Source of the DNA: Spirometra erinaceieuropaei
Lineage: Eukaryota; Platyhelminthes; Cestoda; Diphyllobothriidea; Diphyllobothriidae
Assembly (NCBI GenBank): GCA_902702965.1
Contig: CACRXP010000722.1
Location: 31,965 to 95,964 of the forward strand
Length of the DNA stretch: 64,000 bases
Direction: 5' to 3'
The notes under the pieces are model-generated. The model was not told the origin of the DNA and did no database searches. It saw only the letters and a program-made list of their open reading frames with translations. Positions 28,861 to 39,415 of the stretch are shown piece after piece; within the stretch, counting starts at the first letter, position 1; the number at the start of each line of letters is the position of its first letter. The position numbers and the translations under genes were made by a program.

Positions 28861-29970
28861 CCCGTTTCCTCAATCACAATGCTATCTCATTTACATTTAC
28901 CGAACTTGGAGTATTATATTTATACTAGCGCTCTGTTGTTTGTTTAAAATTCTTTTTCATTGACCTCGTTCGAGTTTCGGCGGGAGCCAAGTGGAATGTT
29001 TTTGATTATATGCTCCACCCACGTCATACGTGAGTCTCACCAAACTTTAATCCTCTACCCTCGACGTAAATATTCGCCTCTGACCACAAGGGTGGGAGTG
29101 TGACGGTGTGTGGCACGTAGGAGGGGCGGAAGAGGCAACTGGTGGTTGTGGGATGGCGTCACTGAGTTTTTTTCGCCTGTACTTGAGTTTGCTAATCTTT
29201 CCAATCTGTGTGTAGTTATCCTTGACTGCTTTTTCTCCCTCTCCAGTGAACTGCCAATCTGGGACTTGCCGTTTAGAGCAAACGCTACCGTAGTAGAACC
29301 TGTGGCCTGGCAAGCCTCGACGACAAACGGAGCACTGGAGGCAATTTCATACCGTTCTTGCATCCGCTAAGCTGGCCCCACACCGCTCGCATGCTCTTAC
29401 CAGGCGCACACAACCAGTAACAGCCTTAATTGGCTATTCGGCACACAAGGATTCGTGTACGCGACAAGTCAATAATGCTGTTGTCTGATTGGCTGGGCGT
29501 GAAAGTCACCCCACAAATCGCGAACGTTGGGCCTACGCCGCAAGGTGGCAACACTTCCATTACTTACCCCAGAAAAGAATAGTCAAAGCGTACCAAGAGA
29601 TGTCCACAAGTACAACAAACTCTCCGGTGAAGTGTATAAAAGAGAAGTGGCTTTCGAAGTTGAGGACTATCACACAGACAAAATTGGGAATTTTCATTGG
29701 TTCGGATCCAACGCGAGGACACAGGCATTAAAGGTGCAGAGAATGAGTTGCGGGATGCCGACTGACTTGTTTTAGCGTACCAAACCAGGATCTCATGCCA
29801 GTAAAAAAAACAGTCGGCCGATGCACTTGGATGTTCCGGAACAACCGCTTTGATTGGGGCTTTGAAATCATTCTTAATGAAGTTCGGTTATCTTTTATTC
29901 CAAACCTCTCTCGGCTGCAGAAACAAGTTTCTAATCAGTAATTTTAGGAGCTAGGATCAGTCAGTTCGAC
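28860..29970. other. Intergenic, nothing recognised
   Basis: Overlapping open frames near 29489-29775 have no motif and no splice context. No repeat family was recognised. Confidence 0.4.
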
Positions 29971-29974
29971 CATC

Positions 29975-30270
29975 GGTTTCGATGATGTCCACCGTGTGCT
30001 TCACTGTTGCAGCAGCAATGGGAGCAGGGACGGTGACTTGCGCAGGGGTTTATAGTGCCGGTAGACTTGCGTAGCATCTACCTACACTCTCTCCTCCTCC
30101 CTCGCCCGAGCCCGGTGTCAAGGCAGAGTCAAGAAGACCGAAGACGAGAGAGGCCGCAGGTGGATGGCTCGGACGGATCCTCACCTTGGCGTTCCACCAC
30201 ACCCCCTGGTCCACACAACAAATAACCAGGATTTCAACCAATCACAACAGAGATTTGGAGGCTGGCACGG
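29975..30270 (-). repeat. CTGCGCAAGT-family repeat, reverse copy
   Basis: It contains CGATGATGTCCACCGTGTGC, GACTTGCGTAGCATCTACC, CCCGGTGTCAAGGCAGAGTC, CACCACACCCCCTGGTCC and an ACCAGGATTTCAACCAA end, in reverse order to the forward copies. Confidence 0.65.
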
Positions 30271-30294
30271 CCGAAGCCGCACCTGGGCGTGCCG

Positions 30295-30600
30295 CCAACG
30301 CCTGGCTCGGATCCCACACTGTGATGGGAGTGCCATAAAGGCCACATTAAAAAGGAGCCATTACAGCCTGACTCTCAGACTGCCTCCGGTCAAGGAGGAG
30401 GTCCAAGATACCCCGTCAGTTGGCAACCTTCCAAGCCACGGCTTTTAGCGCACCGTGATAGCTTCAAGCGCGTCAGATTGATTATAGTGAGGAAAATGCG
30501 CTGTCGTCGACCTCACTCTCCCTTTCCACTCCCACACCCCAGCCGCTGTCCGAGCCGGTCAGCAGACTGGAGTGGGGAATGGGCGCGGTGGCTGTCATGG
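30295..30600 (+). repeat. Dispersed repeat family 2, near full-length
   Basis: It starts GGATCCCACACTGTGATGGG. It contains GTCAGTTGGCAACCTTCC, AAGCCACGGCTTTTAGCGC, GCGTCAGATTGATTATAGTG and a pyrimidine-rich CTCACTCTCCC segment, and ends GGAATGGGCGCGGTGGC. Copies lie at 15960-16590, 36280-36560 and 53130-53310. Confidence 0.6.
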
Positions 30601-31160
30601 TCGACTGACCATGGAGAGCGACTCGAATTCGCCGTAAGCCGCGGTCTCCGTCGGCGAAGGTGGGCGCGTAAAGGCGATGTCGATGTGGAGATCCATCCCG
30701 TCACCGGCTGTCCAGCGGAGTGCAGAGACGAACCACGTCACGACGGTGCCGACGCAAGGTTCCATCCGACCTTCCATCCAGCGGAATCCGCAAACTCCGT
30801 GCACACGGCACAGCGCACAGGGCCCCCTCACCTGGTTTAGCCCGCCGGTCGAGACGGTTGCCCGGGGTGTGGCCGCTGAGCAGAGTCCAGCTACGTGGAG
30901 CCACAGGGGAGAGTTGAGTGCCAGCAAGTGGACGCTAGGCGCAGTCTCACCTGCAAGCAAGTGAGCGACCACCACGACCATTACGTGAACCCACCGCTGA
31001 CACCCCTACACCCCGGAGCTAGGATAACAAACGCGTCACATAGTAGGTCCAGTAAGCGCTGGCCACCATAATTCAGCTGATGGCCGCATCCGTTCGGTTT
31101 AAAGATTTCCGCTCGGATTTTTCCGTTTCCCTGTGAAGATGGCCTCAGGAGGAAGAGGAT
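30600..31160. other. GC-rich intergenic block of unknown origin
   Basis: Bases 30600-31020 are GC-rich and open in several frames on both strands, which reflects composition rather than one gene. No motif was recognised. It ends just before the GGA microsatellite. Confidence 0.4.
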
Positions 31161-31175
31161 AGAGGAAAGGGGGAA

Positions 31176-31248
31176 AAAGGAGGGGGAGGAGGAGGAGGAG
31201 GAGAAGGAGGAGGAGGAGGAGGAGGAGGAGGAGGAGGAGGAGGAGACC
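31176..31248 (+). repeat. GGA trinucleotide microsatellite
   Basis: An almost pure GGA run interrupted by one AAGGA. On the other strand it gives artefactual poly-Ser, poly-Leu or poly-Pro frames. Confidence 0.9.
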
Positions 31249-32021
31249 AATTCCGTTTAGACAGTCGTTCATCAACAGATAATGACCAATCCGCTGCGTA
31301 ACCAGTGCTATAAGGGGTCTCTGTCGTCTGTATCCACGTGCTATCGTGTTTGCCTGCTTCATCCTCCGTGTTCACTCGCTTGAGTCGACAACGACCAGGA
31401 CAGCACCGCAATATGCGGACACAATCGGTTTTACAGTAGTAATTCGTCCTTCATCACGTGAGCAGTGAATGGCGAACCCAACGGCAAAATGAGTATGATG
31501 ACAGCCAACATGACGCTGTTGGCACACAAAAGCAGTTGTGCTAGAACTCCATTCACTCCACTGCGTGATACCGGGGGAACAAGCACGAAACCCTGAGGTC
31601 CCCATGCAAGTGCAAGGTGGATTGATACCGTTTTTCTGAGCCCACTTAAGAAGCATTCCTGCGGAGTTTTTTGTCCGAATGACCCATTGACAAGCTGTAG
31701 TTGTGCACAAGAGATCGTATATACCAAACTTCAGCTAAATACAATTAAGCCGTGGCTGGCCGATTTCCAGACTGCATACAGCAACTGGTTTTTTAAACAC
31801 ATGGGTCACGCTGTCAGAGCGCTCTATTCACCGAAAACACAAACACATACGGACTACACGTTAATGTGGCTTCATTACACGAGGGCGATGCCAAGCTCCT
31901 GAGATAGGCCACGATTTGGGGTTTGTGGACGCGGCAGACATTTCCTAAAGTGACATGCAAACCTGCATCAAGACTCCTACGGGTTGCGATGTCACGGAAA
32001 TCAGGTGTCACGACCTAACAC

Positions 32022-33456
32022 CCCTAATAGCAAGTGAGCTCGCGGCGAGCTAGCGTACTCGATGGGGGGTAATGAGTCTTCAGCGGGCTCGTGATTTGAT
32101 TGGTTGTTGGGTCGGCTGCGTCCGCGTCGCGAAGGCCGCTAACGGCCGCGTATAATTGCACTGGTGTAACGTCCCCTGATCTGAGCGGGCTTGATTGAGC
32201 GCTGTGACACTTTTTGGCGCGCGGACCTAGGATGGAGATGGCGTAACCGCGTGCCGGTGAAGATGACCGGTGCCCCTTCCTTCTCACTTCCGCCGACCCC
32301 TTCCCCGTATCGTATCGTGACGTTTGCACCGTTCTCCTCCTCTCCACGTTGGCACCTCCCTCGGTCCCTCCCTGCAGTTGCCCACAGCGCTGCGCTCCCC
32401 ACCGGTTTACTAGCTGGCATGTTGGTATCGCTTCTCCCCGCAGACAGGTCACTCAATGGTTGTTACTCGTCCTGTTTGTACTTTTAACTATCACTACACA
32501 CCTTTCTAATTCTCTTTTCTGTTCATTATATCTTCTCGTTCACTGGTCGTTTATTCTTCCCTTATGTACGGCTGAGTATCGTGAACTACTAACAATCGTA
32601 TTCAGATCAATGCAGGCCAGGATCTCTTTCCGGTATCCCGCTACGTGGTTGTGTGCTACCCTTGACATCCTCGGCTTATAGATTTGCTTCGGCGCCCGGT
32701 AGTGCTCGCGCTCTCCCCGGCGTCACTTTTTGCCCTCTCACGCTGCAGTGCGCACGCCGTGCATGGCTCAACGTTCTCATTGCCTACCTGACCCGTCTTT
32801 GCCTTTGTTTTTTTATTTTGTTGCCCTTTAGTGACAATTATGTTGAATTCTGTTAGCGGACGTAATCGCTGGCGTCTAGCACGTAGGAAAACAGGAAAAG
32901 TAATACGAAGAATCAACGAAGAGGTGAAGGAAATGTCGTCGTCGGACACATCATCTTCGAGTTCGTCAGACAGCTTCACTGACGAATCTGACTCCTCAGC
33001 TTCGTTCGAGTACGGACACTCTTCTACGTTGGAGCCTTCTCATGCGTCTACGTACGAAGAAGGTCTTTCAACGCCAGAAATAAGGGACTGGACGATGTCA
33101 GCCAGCAGACAGTTCCTATTGGATCATAATGAAAGTAAAGTCGAAATAGTGGCTCTTCGTGAGGAGGTCCGACGCCTGACAGCATCAACATCGCAGCCGT
33201 CAGTTGATGAGGGACCGATTGTGGAAAAAATCAGCACAATGAGCGGCTAAGACGAGCTGACGACCGCAGTGTCCGATGCAAAGTACAGACTGCGTTTGGT
33301 AAGTGGCGTCTATTTATATTAACACCGGATGCAGGTTTGCTACTTGTCATTAATGGGAGGTGAAAATACAGCAGCTTTGCTGAAGAATTATTCTGCACCC
33401 CCTTCACGGAGGACGTTGCCGGATTTCTGACATTCTACAGCAGAAAAGCGGGTTTA
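32022..33456 (+). pseudogene. Left cassette: DUF4806-like gene copy, disrupted
   Basis: The unit starts with CCTAATAGCAAG and a GAGCTCG-rich leader that is shared with the right copy. A frame from ATG 32840 reads an Arg/Lys-rich N-terminus, a long Ser/Asp/Glu stretch and a coiled coil (VEIVALREEVRRLTASTSQP), then hits TAA at 33248 where the right copy has TAT. Downstream, a 45-bp intron-like GTAAGT...GATGCAG segment is followed by a frameshifted DUF4806 start (CYLSLMGGE), cut off at about 33456 where the second unit begins. About 520 bp (roughly 32160-32680) has no counterpart in the right copy. A pseudogene. Confidence 0.7.
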
Positions 33457-34843
33457 CCCTAATAGCAAGCCAGCTCGCCGCGGGCTAGCGTACTCGAGGG
33501 GGGTAATGGGTCTTGAGCCAGCTCGCGATTTGATTGGTTGTTGGGTCGGCTGCGCCGGCGTCGCGAAGGGCGCAAACGGCCGCGTGTACTTGCACTTGCT
33601 TATCGATTAGATTCGGCGCCCAGTAGTGCTCACGCTCTCCCCGGTGCCACTTTTTGTCTTCCCACGCTGCAGTCCGCACGCCGTGCCTGCCTCAACGCTC
33701 CCATTGCCTACCTGACCCGTCTTCGACAAATTTTTTTGTTGCCTTCTACTGGCAATTATGTTTACTCCTGTTAGCAGGCGTAATCTCCGGCGTCAAGCAC
33801 GTAGGGAGACAGAAAAACTAATACGAAAAATCAACGAACAGGTGAGAGAAATGTCGTCGTCGGACACATCATCAGTAAGGTTCACAAAGCCAAGCGACAC
33901 AGTTACCTTTTAGGGATCGTCCTCGGACGCAAACACCAGCGCCATACTACTCGAGGGATTATCTCCCCGTCATACCAGTAAGCTTTTCTTTTGCTTATAC
34001 ATCTATACATTTTAGATGTGGCACCCATAACTAGCACAGCGAATCGAAAGCGACATCGACGTGAGATTTCACAGTCCGATCGTAGACACAGAAAACGAAG
34101 ATAAAGGTCAAACTGGATGATGTCAGCCATCAAACAGATCCTTCTGGATCTTAATGAGATTAAAGCTGAGCTGGTTGCTCTTCGTGAGGAGATTCGTCGC
34201 CTGACGGCATCTACATCGCAGCCCTCAGCTGTTGAAGGGCCAATTGTGCAAAGAGTTAGCACAATGAGCGGCTATGACGAGCTGACGACAGCAGTGTCGG
34301 ACGCCACGTACAGGCTGCAATTGGTAAACACTGTCTGTTTATATAAATACCGGATTCAGGTTTCCTACTTGTCCTCCATAGGAGGCGAAACAATATCAGC
34401 TTTTGCTGAAAGGCTTTTCTTTACCCTCTTCACGGAAGACGTGGCCGCTTTTCTGACGTTCTACGGCAGAAAACCAGGTAGTAGGGGGTTGTTTGAAACT
34501 CCTGTCTATTCAGTCATCCTGGGTAGGACTTCCGACTTGTCCAACCGAACAATTGCATTTTAGAGGTGTTCAACAGATGGAGTAAGGAGCACAAATCGGA
34601 CCGGCAAAAACTAGAAAGTGCATTGAAAAATGCTTTCAAAATAGCACATGGCAGACACCAAAGGAAGCGGCATAGGGCCTCCACTAGCCAACAAACACAA
34701 GGTAATTAATTATATATTCATGTTAGTAGTAAATTTCGACGTCCAGATTGTGTTCACTTGTTCCTTGTGGAATAATTTCCCTTGTAGACCTCCATTCAAC
34801 AACCGACGATTCAACGCCTCAAAATGGAGACCAACAGCCTTAA
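33457..34843 (+). CDS. Right cassette: coiled-coil plus DUF4806-like protein, possibly compromised
   Basis: The conserved part reads from ATG 34117 with exons 34117-34323, 34360-34522, 34564-34701 and 34788-34843 (stop TAA 34841). All borders are GT-AG, and the introns are 36, 41 and 86 bp. The product of about 187 residues starts with a coiled coil (LNEIKAELVALREEIRRL). It is followed by a DUF4806-like domain (YLSSIGGETISAFAERLFF, VAAFLTFYGRK, VYSVILEVFNRW, ESALKNAFKIAHGR) and a basic tail. An upstream exon from ATG 33758 to 33874, joined by 39- and 38-bp introns to 33914-33977 and 34016 onward, reaches an in-frame TAA at 34102. So either translation starts at 34117 or the copy is a pseudogene. 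The function of DUF4806 is unknown. Confidence 0.6.
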
Positions 34844-35004
34844 GGCTTTATTTAATTCAAACCATCACCAGATGTGCTGTATTTTTTTACGAATATAGTA
34901 TTTTTTATATTGACATGTAATACTTTGATTACTTTAATGGGCCATATTGGGGGAAATTAAAGGCGGTGGGGTAGCACAAGGGAGGGGATCCCTGGTTGTG
35001 TAAG

Positions 35005-35125
35005 CGCCGGAGCTCGCTTTTTTGAGCTCGGGTCATGCTCGGAACGAGCTCGCAAGTCCGGTTTTCGGGGTTCGTTTTAGCGAGCTCGAATCACTGACCA
35101 CATCAGGGCTCCAATAGAGCTCGCG
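35005..35125. repeat. Cluster of five GAGCTC palindromes
   Basis: GAGCTC occurs at 35010, 35024, 35046, 35082 and 35117, mostly within CGAGCTCG. Similar GAGCTCG/AGCTCGC words open both DUF4806 cassettes (32036 and 33471), so this may be the far end of that unit. Confidence 0.55.
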
Positions 35126-35384
35126 TAGCTCGTGAAACGAGTTCTGTGTGAGCCCGTCCAGAGCGCGTTTTCCTTTCATACTAAGACAAACCGCGACCAC
35201 GCATAGCATAGCATTCTTGTCCGTCATCTGTGTCTGGCAGTTCCTTCCTATTAACACGCTCGTGTAATTGCCGCCAGAGAAGTTCATATGCCTCTTCGAA
35301 ACTATGATTGTGAACACCCAGATGACTCCAGGGCGGTCTGTAGCTCTATAAACTTTACAAATCCACATACCCAGACGGTAGACG

Positions 35385-35565
35385 TGGCGTGGGAACCTCT
35401 GTCGACTGTCGTGCCTGACAATGTCCACCGTGTGCTTCACAGCAAGTTGGGGCAGGCACGGTGACTTGCGCGTGAATTGGTTCATAGTGGGGCGGGCTTG
35501 CGTAGCCCCTGCCGCACTCTCTCCTCCTCCCACCTGGGCCCCACACGACCCGATCCACGCACAAT
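35385..35565 (-). repeat. CTGCGCAAGT-family repeat fragment, reverse
   Basis: It contains CAATGTCCACCGTGTGCTTC, GACTTGCGCGTGAATTGG, GGCTTGCGTAGCCCCTGCC and CCCACCTGGGCCCCAC. It is one of three reverse fragments within 900 bp. Confidence 0.6.
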
Positions 35566-35649
35566 GGATAAAATGTTATTAGAAACATAGTGTACATATG
35601 TTCATTCAAATATGCAGTTCAACCATAATACTCGACAAAGTCTACGATG

Positions 35650-35860
35650 TTTCCACTATGAAGTGTGCGCAAGACAGTGAATTGCACGTAAATTATGTTA
35701 TAATGCTCCGGACTTGCGTAGCATCTACCGCACAGTCCTCGTGGTAATACATGGCAAGGGAATGTCACATTGATTGAGGGCGGGCTTTGAAGCAGTGACT
35801 GACAAAGTTAAACGGGCATTGTCGCATGTCACAACCGATCTGATTCCTGCACAATAGATC
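35650..35860 (-). repeat. CTGCGCAAGT-family repeat fragment, reverse
   Basis: It retains GACTTGCGTAGCATCTACCG and GCAGTGACTGACAAAGTT. It is more diverged than its neighbours. Confidence 0.45.
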
Positions 35861-35929
35861 ACCTACTTCGACAATGATGCCATTTATATCTTAGTTAAGT
35901 GGTAGTACCATAGAAACAGAATAACACTA

Positions 35930-36050
35930 CCGTTGTCCTGTCGGTTGCGATCGAGCATGGTAATAATGGTAGAGAGGCGCGAACTGATCGCTTAGCGGAA
36001 CTCATTCGTCCATTTGTGCCTTGGGTCTCTCTCCCGAGCCCGCCAAAAGC
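35930..36050 (-). mobile_element. SINE family 1 leader fragment, reverse
   Basis: It holds TTGTCCTGTCGGTTGCGATC, GCGGAACTCATTCGTCC and GTGCCTTGGGTCTCTCTC, matching the leader and tail of the SINE family. The tRNA head is missing. Confidence 0.5.
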
Positions 36051-36079
36051 CACACAACGACATGTAATGTAGGCGGAAT

Positions 36080-36270
36080 AATAGTTCGGCCGCTGTGCCC
36101 CACAATATCCACCGTCTGTTCTACAGCAAGGTGAGGCAGGCATGGTGACTTGCGCGTGAAATAGTTTACAGTGAGAGCATACTTGAGCAGCATCTACCAC
36201 ACTCTCTCCTCCTCCCACCTGGGTCCCACAAGACCCGATCCACGCAGAATGGATCAAATGTTAGTAGGAA
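36080..36270 (-). repeat. CTGCGCAAGT-family repeat fragment, reverse
   Basis: It contains CACAATATCCACCGTCTG, GACTTGCGCGTGAAATAG, CTTGAGCAGCATCTACC and CCCACCTGGGTCCCAC. Confidence 0.6.
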
Positions 36271-36279
36271 CAGTAAGCG

Positions 36280-36540
36280 GTCGGCTCGGATCCCATCGAG
36301 CTGCCATAGAGGTCACCTAAAGAAGCTAATGCAGCCTGACTCACTGCTTTGTGAGGACCGCGTAATCCTGTCAGTTGGTAGCCCTCTAAGTCACCAAATT
36401 TATCTCGTCGTGATGGTTTTAAAGCTTGTCATATTAATTATGATGAGGGATGCGCTGAAATGTCCTGGGGGTGGACTTCACACACCCGATCTCTCCCTCT
36501 CTCCCTTCCCTAGTGCGTCAGTTCACTGTCGAAGCCGGTT
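36280..36540 (+). repeat. Dispersed repeat family 2 copy
   Basis: It starts GGATCCCATCGAGCTGCC. It contains GTCAGTTGGTAGCCCTC, CTTGTCATATTAATTATGATG and a CTCTCCCTCTC segment, and ends at the inverted-repeat PLE remnant at 36541. Confidence 0.55.
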
Positions 36541-36990
36541 AGGCGAAATTTCGAGTTCCAGGTGTATCCATAAGTGAAGAAGAAGAAGTGGTTTCGAGCA
36601 CCGGAACATTTTGTTTATTGTCCTGACCTTTGGGACTCGTGCAGGAGTCCATCGTCAGAGATAGTAGCGACGCATTATCACAAGTGGCCGCCTACACCTA
36701 CGAAACGGGTCACGAGTTTAACTTCGCAGCCACCAAAATAGTCGCCCACACCGGAAACAAGATAGGCCGAGAATTGATTGAAGCCTGAGTCTCGGACGCG
36801 AACTTAGTCAATCGATTTATCGATCTGGCGCCGGCGTATAGAGCCTTGTGCAGTCTCGCGCCAGTCTTGCTCAGTCGGTGGATGATTGGCCAAAATGCCC
36901 TAAAAATGTCGCTTGTTCTGTTGATGCTACTATCTCTGACGATGGACTCCTACACGGGTCCGAAAGCTCAGGACAATAAACAAAATGTCC
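36541..36990 (+). mobile_element. Short PLE-derived element with inverted ends (right end clipped)
   Basis: The left arm (36541-36670) begins AGGCGAAATTTCGAGTTCC and ends at GAGTCCATCGTCAGAGATAG. The core encodes the PLE nuclease tail (LSQVAAYTYETGHEFNF, NRFIDLAPAYRAL) with an in-frame stop. The right arm (36922-36990) is the complement of the inner part of the left arm and is truncated. It is the same design as 38909-39415. Confidence 0.7.
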
Positions 36991-36999
36991 AGGCCGGTT

Positions 37000-37690
37000 A
37001 GTCATCTGGTGCTGGGATGTGAGCGGCGTGAGCCTGCGCCCAAATATTCCTTCCGCACCCTCAGTGTATGGCATTTGTTATGCGGTGCGTGGGCCCTACT
37101 CAGCTGCGTTAGCGCATGTCGCGCCCTGACCTGGCCTGCGGTTCGACCCAACGCATCTCCAGCATGGCTCTTTGTAAGGACCATCCTCGTTCCCTCCTCC
37201 CGCTCGATCTCGCATGCGACTCGTAAGAAATGAATCTTAAAATCGGGCGCTGGGATTATTCTCAGCTAAAGTCGCGCATCTCACCGCGTTAGAATTAGAC
37301 CTAGTCTTTTTTCTTCGTATTCATTACCGAATCTCCCCGCCTTGCTGTCAGACACCTCGACCGATCTGTTGTAATTCTGCGCTAGTACTCCGGCAGCACT
37401 TAAGGACTGCGCTATAAATCCCTTTCCGCCTAAGTTGCCTTTACAGCTAGTCTGGAGAATCGTCTTTGGGCCGCATCCGCCCACGTCCTGAACGAGGAAG
37501 TAGTGCCCACATTCAAACTTCTCGTTCGACAATCCTATAGCCAGTGCCCGCATCTGATCTTATGTCCTCCCGGTGAGAGGTTTCCTCCTGATCCGTTCTT
37601 ACACAATCTTACAGTCACATCGGGACGGGACAAACGCAAAAACCGACACCCCCACCCCGACGATTGCAAGTTAGAAAACGAGGTGGCGAG
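37000..37690. other. Intergenic, nothing recognised
   Basis: Mixed composition with short frames on both strands. No repeat family, motif or splice signal that I can support. Confidence 0.35.
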
Positions 37691-38130
37691 CATACGTAGC
37701 TTTTGATAAATTCTCGTCGGGCCAGTACAGGTATATGGGAACGGGGTGGAAGTAAAACATGTCAGCGATAAGAGAAATCGATAAAGGCTCTCCTTGAGAC
37801 ACAGGCTGGGTGTGGGAATGTGGGGGAGGGGGCTAATAGCAGTCAGTGTCAGGGGCGGGGTGAGAGCGGAAGGGCGCGGAGAGTTGCAGCGTTAGTCGAC
37901 CTTCGACCACTGTAGGCGCGGAGCCTGAAAGTAATTCTTCTGTGCGCATAAGACTGGCTTTTGTAACCTAATGGCGGCTGCTTCTGCTGTCGCTAACAGG
38001 CGCTGGACTAGTAGCTTAGGGTAGCTCACTGGGACCTTATAAATCACACGAAAAGCTTCGTTGGAGTCCACACGATGCCCGGAATCGACATGCACGAGAA
38101 TTGCGCTGTTTATGCTCCTCGTTTTGATTG
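37690..38130 (-). mobile_element. Penelope-like element 3' fragment, reverse
   Basis: The - strand frame 38095-37892 gives the nuclease tail with VDSGHRVDSNEAFRVIYKVP and RLLATAEAAAIRLQKPVLC. A G-rich tail and CGATAAGAGAAATCGATAAA follow. The block mirrors 15490-15930. Confidence 0.7.
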
Positions 38131-38900
38131 CAGGTTAGTCGGGACTGAGAGGTTGACTGGAACTCCCATCTTCCTGCATAATTTAAACCGCCACTTCTCC
38201 GTAGCGCCAATTACTGCCTACTGCTAGGCCTTCGCACAGCGAAGGGAACATTAAAGTTTAAATCGTACTTTTTCATCCTAAAACACGAAGCTGCGGAAGT
38301 GGAAAGTCAGTTCGTGTGCACGTTGAGGTGTCGGATTGTGACCTTTCGACAATGCGCGCGCCGTCTATGCAGCGCAACCACTGACAATGGTAGGCCGAAA
38401 GACCCTAATTGGCTGTCGGTAGCCTGTGGATCCTGTCATACGGCATTGGTGGTAATAGGGGATTTTACGATTGGGGCAGCTGACTTAAAAGCAATGATTG
38501 GCTCCTCGACCTTCTGAGCTCAAGCCATGGAAAGTAATAGTTGTTTGCAGTGTAGTGCCTGCATCGGCCTGCAAACGGATGCCAAGAGGAAGCCCTGTCG
38601 GATTGCCTACGGGGTGGTTATCTGCTAGTTTGCTAAACATCCGTAAGGGGTCGGTATTGTATGATCTGCCGCCCTAACCATGCATGTAAGCGCGGGCATG
38701 CGAATGCCCAAAACGTAAGCTCCAACGCAGGAAGGTACTGACGTCCGACCTCTGGCCTGCGATAAGCGGTCGGTGTGGTGTTGCATAATTGCTAGAAAGG
38801 TAAAGCCCCTTTCAGTTGGGACAAATTGACACGTCATCGGGAGCGAGTGAAGCTCTCAGCCACCGATATATATGATGAGAACACAAATGATACGATCGAT
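38130..38900. other. Intergenic, little recognised
   Basis: One module (GGCATTGGTGGTAATAGGGG near 38440) recurs in the elements at 21156-21451, 22295-22541 and near 52040. Otherwise unassigned. Confidence 0.4.
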
Positions 38901-38908
38901 TCTCGATT

Positions 38909-39415
38909 GAAGGCGAAATTTCGAGTTCTAGGTGCATTCATAAGTGAAGATGAAGAGGTCTCGAGCACCGGAATATTCTGTATATTGCCCTGAGCTTTCG
39001 GACTTGTGCAGGAGTCCATCGTCAGAGATAGTAGCGACGCATTATCACAAGTGACCATCAACACCTGCGAAATGGGTCACGAGTTTAACTTTACAGCCAC
39101 CAAAATAGTCGTCCACGCCGGAAACAAGACAGGCCGAGAGTTGGCTGAAGTCTGTGCCTCGGATGAGAACTCAGTCAATCGATTTATCGATCTGGCGTCG
39201 GCGTATAGAGGCCTGCGCAGTCACGTCCAGTCTTGCGCCGTCGGTCGTTGATTGGCCTACATGCCCCATAACTGTCGTTTGTTCTGTTGCTGCCACTATC
39301 TCTGACGATGGACTTCTGCACGAGTCCGAAAGCTCAGGACAATAAACAAAGTATTCCGGTTCTTGACTCTTCTTCTTCACTTATGCATACACCTGGAACT
39401 CGAAATTTCGCCTTC
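38909..39415 (+). mobile_element. Short PLE-derived element bounded by ~125-bp inverted repeats
   Basis: The left arm (38909-39035) begins GAAGGCGAAATTTCGAG and ends GTCCATCGTCAGAGATAGT. The right arm (about 39295-39415) is its inverted complement and ends CTCGAAATTTCGCCTTC. Between them a + frame (39006-39251) keeps the PLE nuclease tail: CEMGHEFNFTATKIV, ENSVNRFIDLASAYRGL and a C-terminal stop. Neither RT nor nuclease core is present, so it can only be non-autonomous or a remnant. Confidence 0.75.

Noticed and set aside
30478..30980. GC-rich frames of 120 and 128 codons on opposite strands
   Set aside because: They overlap each other, run into family 2 repeat sequence, and show no motif or splice signal.
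30981..31411. Proline-, serine- and leucine-run proteins on the - strand
   Set aside because: They are three readings of one GGA microsatellite, with no support outside it.
31372..31727. 98-112 codon - strand frames rich in Cys and Ser
   Set aside because: Two frames overlap each other, and there is no recognisable domain, start context or splice border.
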